Shown: in pieces, positions 7,702 through 16,171 of the stretch
How positions within the stretch are numbered: position 1 is the stretch's first letter
Layout: the number at the start of each line of letters is the position of its first letter
Assembly: GCA_964439435.1 (NCBI GenBank)
Contig: CAYTOF010000027.1
Span: forward strand, 1-29,385
Source: CAYTOF01 sp964439435
GTDB taxonomy: Bacteria > Bacillota > Clostridia > Oscillospirales > QAMX01
DNA length: 29,385 nt
Reading direction: 5' to 3'
Translations under genes and position numbers: made by a program
The notes under the pieces: generated by a model
What the model saw: only the letters and a program-made list of their open reading frames with translations
Databases searched by the model: none
Told to the model about the DNA's origin: nothing

Positions 7702-9063
7702 ATGCATGATCTGATTATTTTAGGCGGCGGGCCAGCCGGTTATCGAGCTGCCCAAGTTGCTGCTGACGGAGGACTGAAAACTCTTCTAATTGAAGAAAAG
7801 GCTCTTGGTGGTGTTTGTTTAAATGAAGGTTGCATACCATCTAAGACTTTTTTGCATTCTGCCAAATTATTCGACTATGCAAATGGAGAAGCAGAAAAAT
7901 ATGGCATCAAATGCAGCAATGCTTCAATTGACCAAAAGGTTGTCACATCAAGAAAAAACAGAGTTGTAACACAACTTGTAAATGGTGTAACTTCTTCATT
8001 AAAAAACCGTAAAGTGGATGTTGTTAATTCTTTTGGAAAAATATTATCAAAAAATTCGGATGGTTTTTCTATTGAAGTTAACGGCGCTGTTCACACAGCT
8101 TCCAAACTTCTAATTTGCTCAGGTTCTGAGCCGATAATTCCACCGATAAAAGGTTTGGAGGAATCACTTAAGACAGGTTTTGCCCTCACGAGTAGGGAGA
8201 TTTTTGATATTGACAAAATACCTGGAAAGGTAGTCGTCCTTGGTGGTGGAGTTATTGGGCTTGAAATGGCATCTTATTTTAATTCTGTTGGATCAAATGT
8301 CACAGTGATAGAGATGACAAATAGGATAGCCGGTCAAATAGATAATGAAATTTCATCTATGCTTATGTCAATATATAAGAATAAAGGTATAAAGTTTCTC
8401 CTTGATACAAAAATAACTTCATTAATTAAGAGTGCAATTGAATATAAAACAAAAGATATCGCCACAAGTATTGAAGCAGATATGTTATTTATCGGAACAG
8501 GCAGAAAACCTTCTATTAATAACATTGGTCTTCAAAACATCAATTTGCTAACCCAAAACGGAGCGATTATAACAGACTCATACATGAAAACAAATGTTCC
8601 TGGCGTTTTCGCAGCAGGAGATGTGAATGGGAAATCAATGTTGGCCCATACAGCATACCGTGAAGCAGAAGTTGCTGTAAACGTTATGTTAGGGAAAAAA
8701 GACTATATGGATTATTCTGCAATTCCCAATGTTATCTATACGAACCCAGAAGTGGCAAGTGTGGGAGAAACAGAAGAAAGTGCTCGAGAAAAGGGAATTG
8801 ACATTGTTGTGCGAAAATTGCCGATGGGAATGTCAGGCAGATTCTTAGCGGAGAATGAAAAAGGACGGGGAATATGTAAAGTAATATTCGATAAGGACAA
8901 TAAAAAATTACTTGGAGCAACTATGCTGGCCAATCCATCTAGCGAAATCATCACATTTGTGGCTTCCATGATCCAACGCGAAGAAAGGTCAATTGGATTG
9001 CAAAAAGTAATTTACCCACATCCCAGTATAACAGAGATTTTTAAAGATATAGCTTTTTTCTAA
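7702..9063 (+). CDS. lpdA: Dihydrolipoyl dehydrogenase (E3)
   Basis: A 453-residue flavoprotein disulfide reductase that reoxidises the dihydrolipoyl group of E2 with FAD and passes electrons to NAD+. The FAD site GGGPAGYRAA is at the very N-terminus, the redox-active cysteines Cys39 and Cys44 lie in GGVCLNEGCIPSK, the NAD site is VVVLGGGVIGLEMASY, and the second FAD motif is VFAAGDVNGK. The C-terminal HPSITEIFKD supplies the catalytic His (about 440) and Glu. There is no fused lipoyl domain, unlike some clostridial E3 proteins. AAGGAG stands before the ATG. It lies 48 bases after E2 and 52 before E1, so all three complex components are made from one transcript. Confidence 0.95.
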   Translation: MHDLIILGGGPAGYRAAQVAADGGLKTLLIEEKALGGVCLNEGCIPSKTFLHSAKLFDYANGEAEKYGIKCSNASIDQKVVTSRKNRVVTQLVNGVTSSLKNRKVDVVNSFGKILSKNSDGFSIEVNGAVHTASKLLICSGSEPIIPPIKGLEESLKTGFALTSREIFDIDKIPGKVVVLGGGVIGLEMASYFNSVGSNVTVIEMTNRIAGQIDNEISSMLMSIYKNKGIKFLLDTKITSLIKSAIEYKTKDIATSIEADMLFIGTGRKPSINNIGLQNINLLTQNGAIITDSYMKTNVPGVFAAGDVNGKSMLAHTAYREAEVAVNVMLGKKDYMDYSAIPNVIYTNPEVASVGETEESAREKGIDIVVRKLPMGMSGRFLAENEKGRGICKVIFDKDNKKLLGATMLANPSSEIITFVASMIQREERSIGLQKVIYPHPSITEIFKDIAFF

Positions 9064-9115
9064 CATTTGTTTTAATTATGACAATAATGATTTACTTTAA
9101 ATGAAGGAGCGTTAT

Positions 9116-11584
9116 ATGCCTAAAAGTCAATTTATCGACCCCTTTATAGTTAGAGCCAGTGGCAAGCTGGTCTTTGATGACATTCTTTTGAATGCTTATG
9201 ATAAGCCATTTGAGTCCGCGCGGAATGAATATTCTGACAGCGATCTAATTGGCATATTCCGTGATATGCAGTACATACGCGAGTTTGAAGCAATGTTGTA
9301 TAGCGTGAGGACTACAAAACAATACAGTGGGGTAGAGTACATATATACAGGACCTGCCCACTTATATACGGGGCAAGAAGCTGCAGCCGTCGGTATGGCC
9401 TTTGATCTGTCTTTAGATGACTATATTTTTGGTAGCCACAGAAGCCATGGTGAAGTATTGGCAAAGGGATTTTCTGCAATTAAAAAGACAGACAGCTCTA
9501 ACCTATATGAAATTATGAAAGATTTTGCAGATGGAGAGGTTCTTGAGGTTGTAGAAAAACACAACAAAACAAATGATATAAAAGATCTCGCTCTCGATTT
9601 TTTATTATATGGATTTATGGCGGAATTGTTTGGACGCAAAAATGGGTTCACTAAAGGCCTTGGAAACTCAATGCATGTTTTTTTCACGCCTTTTGGAATT
9701 TACCCCAACAATGCCATTGTTGGGGGTTCAGCAGGTATAAGTGTCGGTGCCGCACTTTACAAAAAAATCAATCAAAAGCCCGGAATAATTGTATGTAATA
9801 TTGGTGATGGATCTCTTGGATGTGGACCTGTCTGGGAAGCATTGAATTTTGCCTCTCAAGATCAGTTTTTCGAACTTTGGGAAAAACCATATGATGGAGG
9901 CTTGCCCATAATATTCAATTTTTTGAATAATCATTATGGCATGGGCGGACAAACAAGTGGCGAAACAATGAGCTACGACATATTAGCAAGAGTTGGGGCA
10001 GGGATCTCTCCAACCCAACTGCATGCAGAGCGCATTGATGGTTACGATCCGCTGGCTGTAATAGATGCATTCAAAAGAAAGCGAAATATAATTGAATCCA
10101 AAAAAGGCCCTGTGCTATTAGATACTATCACATACAGATATGCCGGTCATTCTGCAACTGATGCCTCAAGCTATCGGACTGCCGGAGAAATAGAAGCATG
10201 GCGCGAAGTAGATTCTATAAGCGGATTCAAAAACACACTGCTTTCCCATGGAATCTTTGATGAAAACACATCAAATGAGATTGAAGAGGAAATTCAAAAT
10301 CGTATAGCTCGAATAATGATGCTTGCGATAAACGACGAAATTTCTCCCCGAATGGATTTGAATGAGAACCCAGATGGCATACGCCAATATATGTTTTCAA
10401 ATGGCTATAAAACCAAAATGAGAGACGGAACGCCTGAAGTATTGACGGCTATAGATGAGAACTCTCGAGTGTTAAAATTAAAAGAAAAAATACGCTCCGG
10501 AATCACTGACGATGGGAAAAAAGTTTCTGCATTAAGAACTTTCTCTATCAGAGATGCCTTGTTTGAAGCAATTATTGAAAAGTTTTATGAAGATCCATCG
10601 TTGATTGCCTTTGGTGAAGACAACAGAGATTGGGGCGGTGCTTTTGGTGTATATACCGGAATGACAGAGTCATTACCATACCATAGATTTTTCAACACCC
10701 CAATTTCAGAAAGTTCGATAGTTTCGTCTGCTGTGGGATATGGTTTATGTGGTGGTAGGGCCATTCCGGAGCTCATGTATTGTGATTTTCTCGGGAGAGC
10801 CGGAGATGAGGTATTTAATCAATTGGCCAAATGGCAAGCAATGAGTGCCGGAGCACTTGAAATGCCCGTGGTTCTGCGCGTTTCCTGTGGTTCTAAGTAT
10901 GGAGCCCAACATGCACAAGACTGGACAAGCCTAGTATCGCATATCCCAGGCTTAAAAGTCTGCTACCCGGTAACGCCGTATGATGCAAAAGGTTTGATGA
11001 ATACTGCACTAAGCGGAACTGACCCAGTGGTCTTTTTTGAAAGTCAAAAGCTATATGACATCGGAGAAATGTTCCGTCCGGAAGTACCAAAGGATTATTA
11101 TGAAATTCCTTTTGGGTTACCTGATATAAAACGTAGTGGTAAAGACATTACAATACTAACTATTGGAGCAGCTTTATACACTGCGATTTCTGCAGCTGAT
11201 ATTTTATCGAACGAACATGGTTTGGAAGCAGAAATAATTGATGCAAGGTGCCTAGTGCCTTTTGATTATGACCTAGTTATAAAATCAGTACAAAAAACGG
11301 GTAGAATAGTCTTGGTCTCGGAAGCTTGTGAGCGTGGTTCTCATCTAAATGATATGGCTCGCAATATAACCGAATTCGCGTTTAATTGGCTTGATGCACC
11401 TCCGGTTGTTGTTGGAGCTTCTAATATAATTTCACCTTGCCCTGAATTAGAGCATTTCTATTACCCGCAGCCAAGTTGGATTCTTGACGCCATCAATGAA
11501 AAGATAGTTCGTCTTGACGGACATTTTTCTCAATCTAACTATACAGTTTTGGAAAAACTCAGACGTGAAAAACATGGTATTTAG
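9116..11584 (+). CDS. Fused E1 alpha-beta thiamine-diphosphate dehydrogenase component
   Basis: An 822-residue protein with E1-alpha and E1-beta in one chain. The alpha half (about residues 25-450) has HRSHGEVLAKG, the thiamine diphosphate motif beginning IGDGSLGCGP and ending NFLNNHYGMGG, and the active-site-loop signature YRYAGHSATD. The beta half (about 470-810) has FGEDNRDWGG, ISESSIVSSAVGYG, GAQHAQDW and HIPGLKVCYP. The GDG-to-NN distance is about 40 residues rather than the usual 26-28, owing to an insertion around QFFELWEKPYDGG, and there is another insertion of roughly 60 residues after the HRSHG loop. An ATG at 9101 is in frame, but the AAGGAG at 9104-9109 points to the ATG at 9116. 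It would decarboxylate a 2-oxo-acid (or cleave an acetoin-like ketone) and reductively acylate the E2 lipoyl group. Substrate unknown. Confidence 0.9.
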   Translation: MPKSQFIDPFIVRASGKLVFDDILLNAYDKPFESARNEYSDSDLIGIFRDMQYIREFEAMLYSVRTTKQYSGVEYIYTGPAHLYTGQEAAAVGMAFDLSLDDYIFGSHRSHGEVLAKGFSAIKKTDSSNLYEIMKDFADGEVLEVVEKHNKTNDIKDLALDFLLYGFMAELFGRKNGFTKGLGNSMHVFFTPFGIYPNNAIVGGSAGISVGAALYKKINQKPGIIVCNIGDGSLGCGPVWEALNFASQDQFFELWEKPYDGGLPIIFNFLNNHYGMGGQTSGETMSYDILARVGAGISPTQLHAERIDGYDPLAVIDAFKRKRNIIESKKGPVLLDTITYRYAGHSATDASSYRTAGEIEAWREVDSISGFKNTLLSHGIFDENTSNEIEEEIQNRIARIMMLAINDEISPRMDLNENPDGIRQYMFSNGYKTKMRDGTPEVLTAIDENSRVLKLKEKIRSGITDDGKKVSALRTFSIRDALFEAIIEKFYEDPSLIAFGEDNRDWGGAFGVYTGMTESLPYHRFFNTPISESSIVSSAVGYGLCGGRAIPELMYCDFLGRAGDEVFNQLAKWQAMSAGALEMPVVLRVSCGSKYGAQHAQDWTSLVSHIPGLKVCYPVTPYDAKGLMNTALSGTDPVVFFESQKLYDIGEMFRPEVPKDYYEIPFGLPDIKRSGKDITILTIGAALYTAISAADILSNEHGLEAEIIDARCLVPFDYDLVIKSVQKTGRIVLVSEACERGSHLNDMARNITEFAFNWLDAPPVVVGASNIISPCPELEHFYYPQPSWILDAINEKIVRLDGHFSQSNYTVLEKLRREKHGI

Positions 11585-11598
11585 GAGGACTTGAACAA

Positions 11599-12879
11599 AT
11601 GAAAACTACAGCCGTAAGACTATATGGAAAGGATGATTTGCGACTGGAATCATTCGAACTTCCGCAGATGGGAGAAGATCAGATACTAGCGAAAATTGTA
11701 TCTGACTCAATTTGCATGTCCACCTATAAAGCAGTAAAACAAGGCACGGAACACAAGCGCGTTCCGAAAGACGCAGCGACAAAGCCAATAATTGTGGGAC
11801 ATGAATTTTGTGGGGAAATTATCGATATTGGGGAAAAATGGATTGACAAATATCAGATTGGTGACAAATTCACGGTGCAGACAGCACTTAACTACAAGGG
11901 CTCATTAGATGCACCCGGATATTCATACCAATTTACCGGTGGCAATGCAACTTATATTTTGCTGCCAAATGAGGTTATGGAACTTGACTGCCTTTTAACT
12001 TATTCTGGAGAAGCCTACTTTTGCGGGTCTTTGGCTGAGCCAATGAGTTGCATTGTCGGCGCTTTTCACGCAAGTTATCACACAGAAGCCGGTTCATATG
12101 TGCATAAAATGGGCATTAAGCCAGGAGGCAAAGCTGCGATACTTGCCGGCGCCGGCCCTATGGGCATGGGTGCAATTGATTATGCCATTCATGCAGACAT
12201 ACGCCCCTCTCTGCTGGTTGTAACTGACATCGACAGTGAGAGATTGGAAAGAGTTGAAAAACTGTATCCAGCCTCAGAAGCAAAGAAAAATGGAGTAGAT
12301 ATAATATATGTAAATACCGGCTTAATTGAAGATCCACATGACTATTTAATGACGATTACTGAAGGGCAAGGATATGATGATGTGTTTTGTTTCGCACCTG
12401 TTCGTTCTTTGGTAGAATTAGCCGATTCAATACTTGGTAAAGATGGATGTTTAAACTTTTTTGCGGGTCCGACAGACAAGAAATTTTCAGCCTTATTTAA
12501 TTTTTATAATGTCCATTACTCATCTACGCATGTGGTAGGTACCAGCGGAGGAACAACAAGCGATATGATTGAGTCACTCGAGATGATGGGTGATTCTCGA
12601 ATTTCTCCCGCATCGATGATAACGCACATCGGAGGCTTAGATTCGGTCATTGACACGGTGATGAAGTTGCCTTCAATCCCCGGCGGTAAAAAACTTATCT
12701 ATACGCATATATCTATGCCATTGACCGCAATATCAGATTTTGCAAAATTGGCTGACGCTGACCCTCTTTTTGCCGAACTGTCAGATATATGCACCAAACA
12801 CAACGGACTGTGGAATGTGGAAGCAGAAAGGCATCTTCTTAAAGTGAAGGAGGGCAGCTTGTGTTCAATGACATTATAA
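11599..12879 (+). CDS. Zinc-type alcohol dehydrogenase, L-sorbose-1-phosphate-reductase-like
   Basis: A 426-residue medium-chain dehydrogenase/reductase. The catalytic zinc ligands look like Cys39 (DSICMSTYK) and His68-Glu69 (VGHEFCGEI), and the NAD(P) site is AAILAGAGPMGMGAIDYAI. The four-cysteine structural zinc loop of classical alcohol dehydrogenases is absent; the corresponding stretch reads ALNYKGSLDAPGYSYQFTGG. The overall sequence resembles proteins usually labelled L-sorbose-1-phosphate reductase, so a ketose phosphate or another polyol/ketone of the 6-deoxysugar pathway is plausible, but context (rhamnose genes) makes the label doubtful. AGGAGG ahead of the ATG overlaps the E1 stop, and the 3' end overlaps the aldolase/SDR gene by 19 bases, so translation is probably coupled on both sides. 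Confidence 0.87.
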   Translation: MKTTAVRLYGKDDLRLESFELPQMGEDQILAKIVSDSICMSTYKAVKQGTEHKRVPKDAATKPIIVGHEFCGEIIDIGEKWIDKYQIGDKFTVQTALNYKGSLDAPGYSYQFTGGNATYILLPNEVMELDCLLTYSGEAYFCGSLAEPMSCIVGAFHASYHTEAGSYVHKMGIKPGGKAAILAGAGPMGMGAIDYAIHADIRPSLLVVTDIDSERLERVEKLYPASEAKKNGVDIIYVNTGLIEDPHDYLMTITEGQGYDDVFCFAPVRSLVELADSILGKDGCLNFFAGPTDKKFSALFNFYNVHYSSTHVVGTSGGTTSDMIESLEMMGDSRISPASMITHIGGLDSVIDTVMKLPSIPGGKKLIYTHISMPLTAISDFAKLADADPLFAELSDICTKHNGLWNVEAERHLLKVKEGSLCSMTL

Positions 12880-14831
12880 AGCTGTCCCAACTATATGGAA
12901 ATGATCCTGAATTAGTTCTGGCAGGTGGAGGTAACACATCATACAAAGCAAAAAATGTTATTAATGTCAAAGCCAGCGGGGTGGCGTTGAGTAACATAGA
13001 TGGGAGTGGTTTCGTTGCCCTTGATATGAACAAATTACTTACCATCACAAAAAAACAATACCCTATAGATGATACAAAAGCCGAGGCTGAAGTGTTGATA
13101 GACACAATGAACGCACGATTGCCTGGCGAAAACAAGCGACCAAGCGTGGAAGCTCTGTTGCATGCATTGTTTAAGCAAAAATTCGTTGTTCATCTACATC
13201 CGGCAATAATAAATGGTATCACATGCACTCTTGAAGGACTACATATTTTGGAGAGCCTTTTCGGAGACGAATTTGTTTGGATAAAAGAGATAAAACCAGG
13301 CTATACGCTGGCTATGGAAGCCAAATATGCATTAGATGAATACTTTAAAAAACATAATGTACATGCAAAACTTATGTTTTTGCAAAACCATGGTGTTTTT
13401 TTCGCGGCAGACACAGTTGAAGATATGCATGACCTAGTCAACACCGTCATTTCAAAAGTCGACAGTTTGGTGGAAGGTCTTTTTCCGAACTTATCGGAAA
13501 CAAACTGCAATCGTACTTTCGCGGCAAAGATGGCTCCGATAATCCGCTCATTGGCAGCAGAAGATTTGTATACCCTTTTCTCTTCACCAAAGGAATTGCA
13601 TATATTTTTGAACAAGAGTGTCCCTAATCAAGGATATTACTTTGGCAACACATCATTTACACCCGATCACATTGTATATTGCGGGCATAAGTATTGTTAT
13701 GTTTCATATAGAGAAGACCTCGAAGAACAAGCTACTTTGTTAAGTGAAGCAATTTCTGACTATGAAGAGAAATATTCTGTCAAACCCAAAATTATTTGCA
13801 TAGAAAACATAGGCATGTATGCATGTGGCGATTCTTATAAAGAAGCTCTAACTGCAACCGAATTATTTCATGATGTAATTAAAATATATACCTTTGCAAA
13901 ATACCTTGGTACCCCCAGATATTTAAGTGATCAAATGATATCTTTTATACTGGCATGGGAAGTAGAGAGTTATCGTAAAAGTGTTTCGCTATCTAAAGAA
14001 ATGTCGCGAAGACTCGAAAATAAAATCGTAGTTATTACGGGTGGAGCGCAGGGTTTTGGAGAAGGACTGGCAAAAGCTTGCTGCGAACAAGGAGCAAATG
14101 TTGTAATTGCCGATATCAATATGGTAGCAGCTACCTCACTGTGTGAGGAGCTTAATAATCATTATGGGAACGGAACCGCAAAAACAATAGAGTGTGATGT
14201 TTCAGATGAAAAGATGGTAAAAGAGCTATGTGATTACGTTTCTCTTTCATTTGGAGGTATTGATATATTCATTTCTAATGCCGGAATATTGCGTTCAGGC
14301 GGATTAGATGAAATGGATACTGCCACATTTGAAAAAATGACTATAATAAATTATACTGCATTTTACTTTTGCTGCAAATACGCATCTAAAATTATGAAGC
14401 TTCAACAGCGATATTCGCCAAAAAAATATTTTGATATTGTACAAGTCAATTCAAAATCAGGTCTGGAAGGATCAAAAAACAATTTTGCGTATGCGGGTGG
14501 CAAATTCGGTGGCATAGGGCTTGTTCAAAGCTTCGCATTGGAACTTGTATCTTTTAATATAAAAGTTAATGCCATATGTCCGGGTAACTATTTCGAAGGT
14601 CCTCTGTGGAACGACCCGACAAATGGCTTGTTTGTACAGTATTTGCACTCTGGCAAAGTGCCCGGAGCAAAGACAATTTTAGATGTAAAACGCCATTATG
14701 AGTCCAAAGTTCCAATGATGAGAGGGTGTACAATTAAAGATATTGCTGCCGCTTTGTTTTATATTGTCGAGCAAGAATACGAAACAGGACAAGCACTTCC
14801 TATCACTGGTGGTCAAGTGATGATGAGGTAG
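12861..14831 (+). CDS. Class II aldolase fused to short-chain dehydrogenase (RhaEW-type bifunctional enzyme)
   Basis: A 656-residue two-domain protein. The N-terminal half (about 1-380) is a class II aldolase/adducin-like domain, with LAGGGNTSYKAKN, the metal-binding HLHPAIING and FLQNHGVFF. The C-terminal half (about 390-656) is a short-chain dehydrogenase with the nucleotide motif ITGGAQGFGEG, SNAGILRSGG, the catalytic Ser region VNSKSG and the Tyr-Lys pair in YAGGK. The layout matches the bifunctional rhamnulose-1-phosphate aldolase / dehydrogenase proteins (YuxG/RhaEW and rhizobial RhaD types), which cleave rhamnulose-1-phosphate to dihydroxyacetone phosphate and L-lactaldehyde and carry an oxidoreductase that handles the aldehyde or the sugar. 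It starts with GTG, preceded by AAGGAGGG at 12847-12854, and overlaps the upstream gene by 19 bases. RhaB and RhaA downstream support the assignment. Confidence 0.88.
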   Translation: MFNDIIKLSQLYGNDPELVLAGGGNTSYKAKNVINVKASGVALSNIDGSGFVALDMNKLLTITKKQYPIDDTKAEAEVLIDTMNARLPGENKRPSVEALLHALFKQKFVVHLHPAIINGITCTLEGLHILESLFGDEFVWIKEIKPGYTLAMEAKYALDEYFKKHNVHAKLMFLQNHGVFFAADTVEDMHDLVNTVISKVDSLVEGLFPNLSETNCNRTFAAKMAPIIRSLAAEDLYTLFSSPKELHIFLNKSVPNQGYYFGNTSFTPDHIVYCGHKYCYVSYREDLEEQATLLSEAISDYEEKYSVKPKIICIENIGMYACGDSYKEALTATELFHDVIKIYTFAKYLGTPRYLSDQMISFILAWEVESYRKSVSLSKEMSRRLENKIVVITGGAQGFGEGLAKACCEQGANVVIADINMVAATSLCEELNNHYGNGTAKTIECDVSDEKMVKELCDYVSLSFGGIDIFISNAGILRSGGLDEMDTATFEKMTIINYTAFYFCCKYASKIMKLQQRYSPKKYFDIVQVNSKSGLEGSKNNFAYAGGKFGGIGLVQSFALELVSFNIKVNAICPGNYFEGPLWNDPTNGLFVQYLHSGKVPGAKTILDVKRHYESKVPMMRGCTIKDIAAALFYIVEQEYETGQALPITGGQVMMR

Positions 14832-14839
14832 TTGAAGAA

Positions 14840-16120
14840 ATGGATAATATTACTGAACTCAATAATAATCTCAATGCCTCAGAAGAAAAAACAAGGCTTG
14901 AATCACTATCTCTACTTTTAAAGGCTGCTGGCGAGGGGCGTATTCCCGTGACAAGACGTGGTAATGATGTAAACAATCATATACATACGTTTTATTCATT
15001 TTCACCTTATTCACCTAGCGGAGCAATTTGGGAAGCATTTCGAGCTGGCTTAGACACGGCAGGTATAATGGATCATGATACTATTGCAGGAGTAACTGAA
15101 TTTGAGCGAGCTGGCAAACTCGCGGGAATTCACACTACCAGTGGTGTTGAACTTAGAGTATCTTTTAAAGGAACGGAATTTGAAAATAGAAGAATCAACA
15201 ATCCCGATCAAAACGGAAATGCATATATTGCACTTCATGCCGTGCCTCAAGCTGGAAGAAATGAGCTCGAGGATGTTTTAAGAAAAGTTCGAAAAATCAG
15301 AGAAGAACGCAATAAATTGATGTTGATGAATATAAACGCACAAACATCTTCTCTCGGTATTTTTCTTGACTATGAAAAAGACATTGTAAGTGTATCGAAA
15401 AAAACTATAGGAGGGACTATAACAGAACGACATTTGCTCTTTGCACTTTCTAATAAGCTTGTTGAATATTTTGGCAATGGCCAAAATATTATTTCAATAC
15501 TTGAAAACAAAATGAAATTGAGCTTAAGCGACAAAAGTAAAAAATGGTTGTTAGATACTGAAAATCCTTATTATATATATGATGTACTTGGTGTTTTAAA
15601 AAGCAGATTTGTTGAAAAGTTTTATATTGAAGCCGATGAAAACGAATGTCCAAAGGTCAGCGAGGTTGTTTCCTTAGCCAAAAGAATAGGATCTGTAAGT
15701 GCTTACGCTTATCTTGGCGATGTCAACAATTCTGTTACCGGAGACAAACGCAAGCAACAATTTGAAGATTGTTATTTAGACAAACTTGTTATGACATTAC
15801 ATACAATAGGTTTCGATGCAATCACTTATATGCCCTCACGCAATACCCCTTCACAGCTTCAAAGAGTAAAGAGCCTTTGTGATAAATATGATTTATTGCA
15901 AATAAGTGGTGAAGATATCAACTCTCCACGTCAAAACTTTGTTTGTGAAGCTGCTAGATCCCCTGATTTTTCAAGCTTAAGAGACTCAACATATGCATTA
16001 ATTGGCTCGGAACGCGCTGCGAAGAAAAACACAGAGCTTTCTATGTTCTCTGACACAACAAAAATGAAGATGAGAACATTGGATGAGCGAATATGCTATT
16101 TTAAATCGTTGATTAAATAA
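14840..16120 (+). CDS. PHP-domain protein with divergent metal-binding motifs
   Basis: A 426-residue cytoplasmic protein with a PHP (polymerase and histidinol phosphatase) fold at its N-terminus. Motif I is NNHIHTFYSFSPYSPSG (around residues 48-64), motif II is GIMDHDTIAG, and the Glu motif is SGVELRVSF. Later motifs look changed: where PHP proteins have an AHP-like His there is SVSAYAYLGD, and the closing GSDxH motif appears as ISGEDINSP. The 200-residue region between may be an insertion specific to this branch. Metal binding may therefore be altered, or other residues may serve. The gene begins nine bases after the aldolase/SDR stop and precedes rhaB, so it belongs to the rhamnose operon; a phosphatase acting on a sugar phosphate intermediate is possible, but no function is established here. 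Confidence 0.75.
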   Translation: MDNITELNNNLNASEEKTRLESLSLLLKAAGEGRIPVTRRGNDVNNHIHTFYSFSPYSPSGAIWEAFRAGLDTAGIMDHDTIAGVTEFERAGKLAGIHTTSGVELRVSFKGTEFENRRINNPDQNGNAYIALHAVPQAGRNELEDVLRKVRKIREERNKLMLMNINAQTSSLGIFLDYEKDIVSVSKKTIGGTITERHLLFALSNKLVEYFGNGQNIISILENKMKLSLSDKSKKWLLDTENPYYIYDVLGVLKSRFVEKFYIEADENECPKVSEVVSLAKRIGSVSAYAYLGDVNNSVTGDKRKQQFEDCYLDKLVMTLHTIGFDAITYMPSRNTPSQLQRVKSLCDKYDLLQISGEDINSPRQNFVCEAARSPDFSSLRDSTYALIGSERAAKKNTELSMFSDTTKMKMRTLDERICYFKSLIK

Positions 16121-16171
16121 GCAGTAACAACTTTAAACGATTGATAAATATGAAGGAGGCAGAGCATCATT

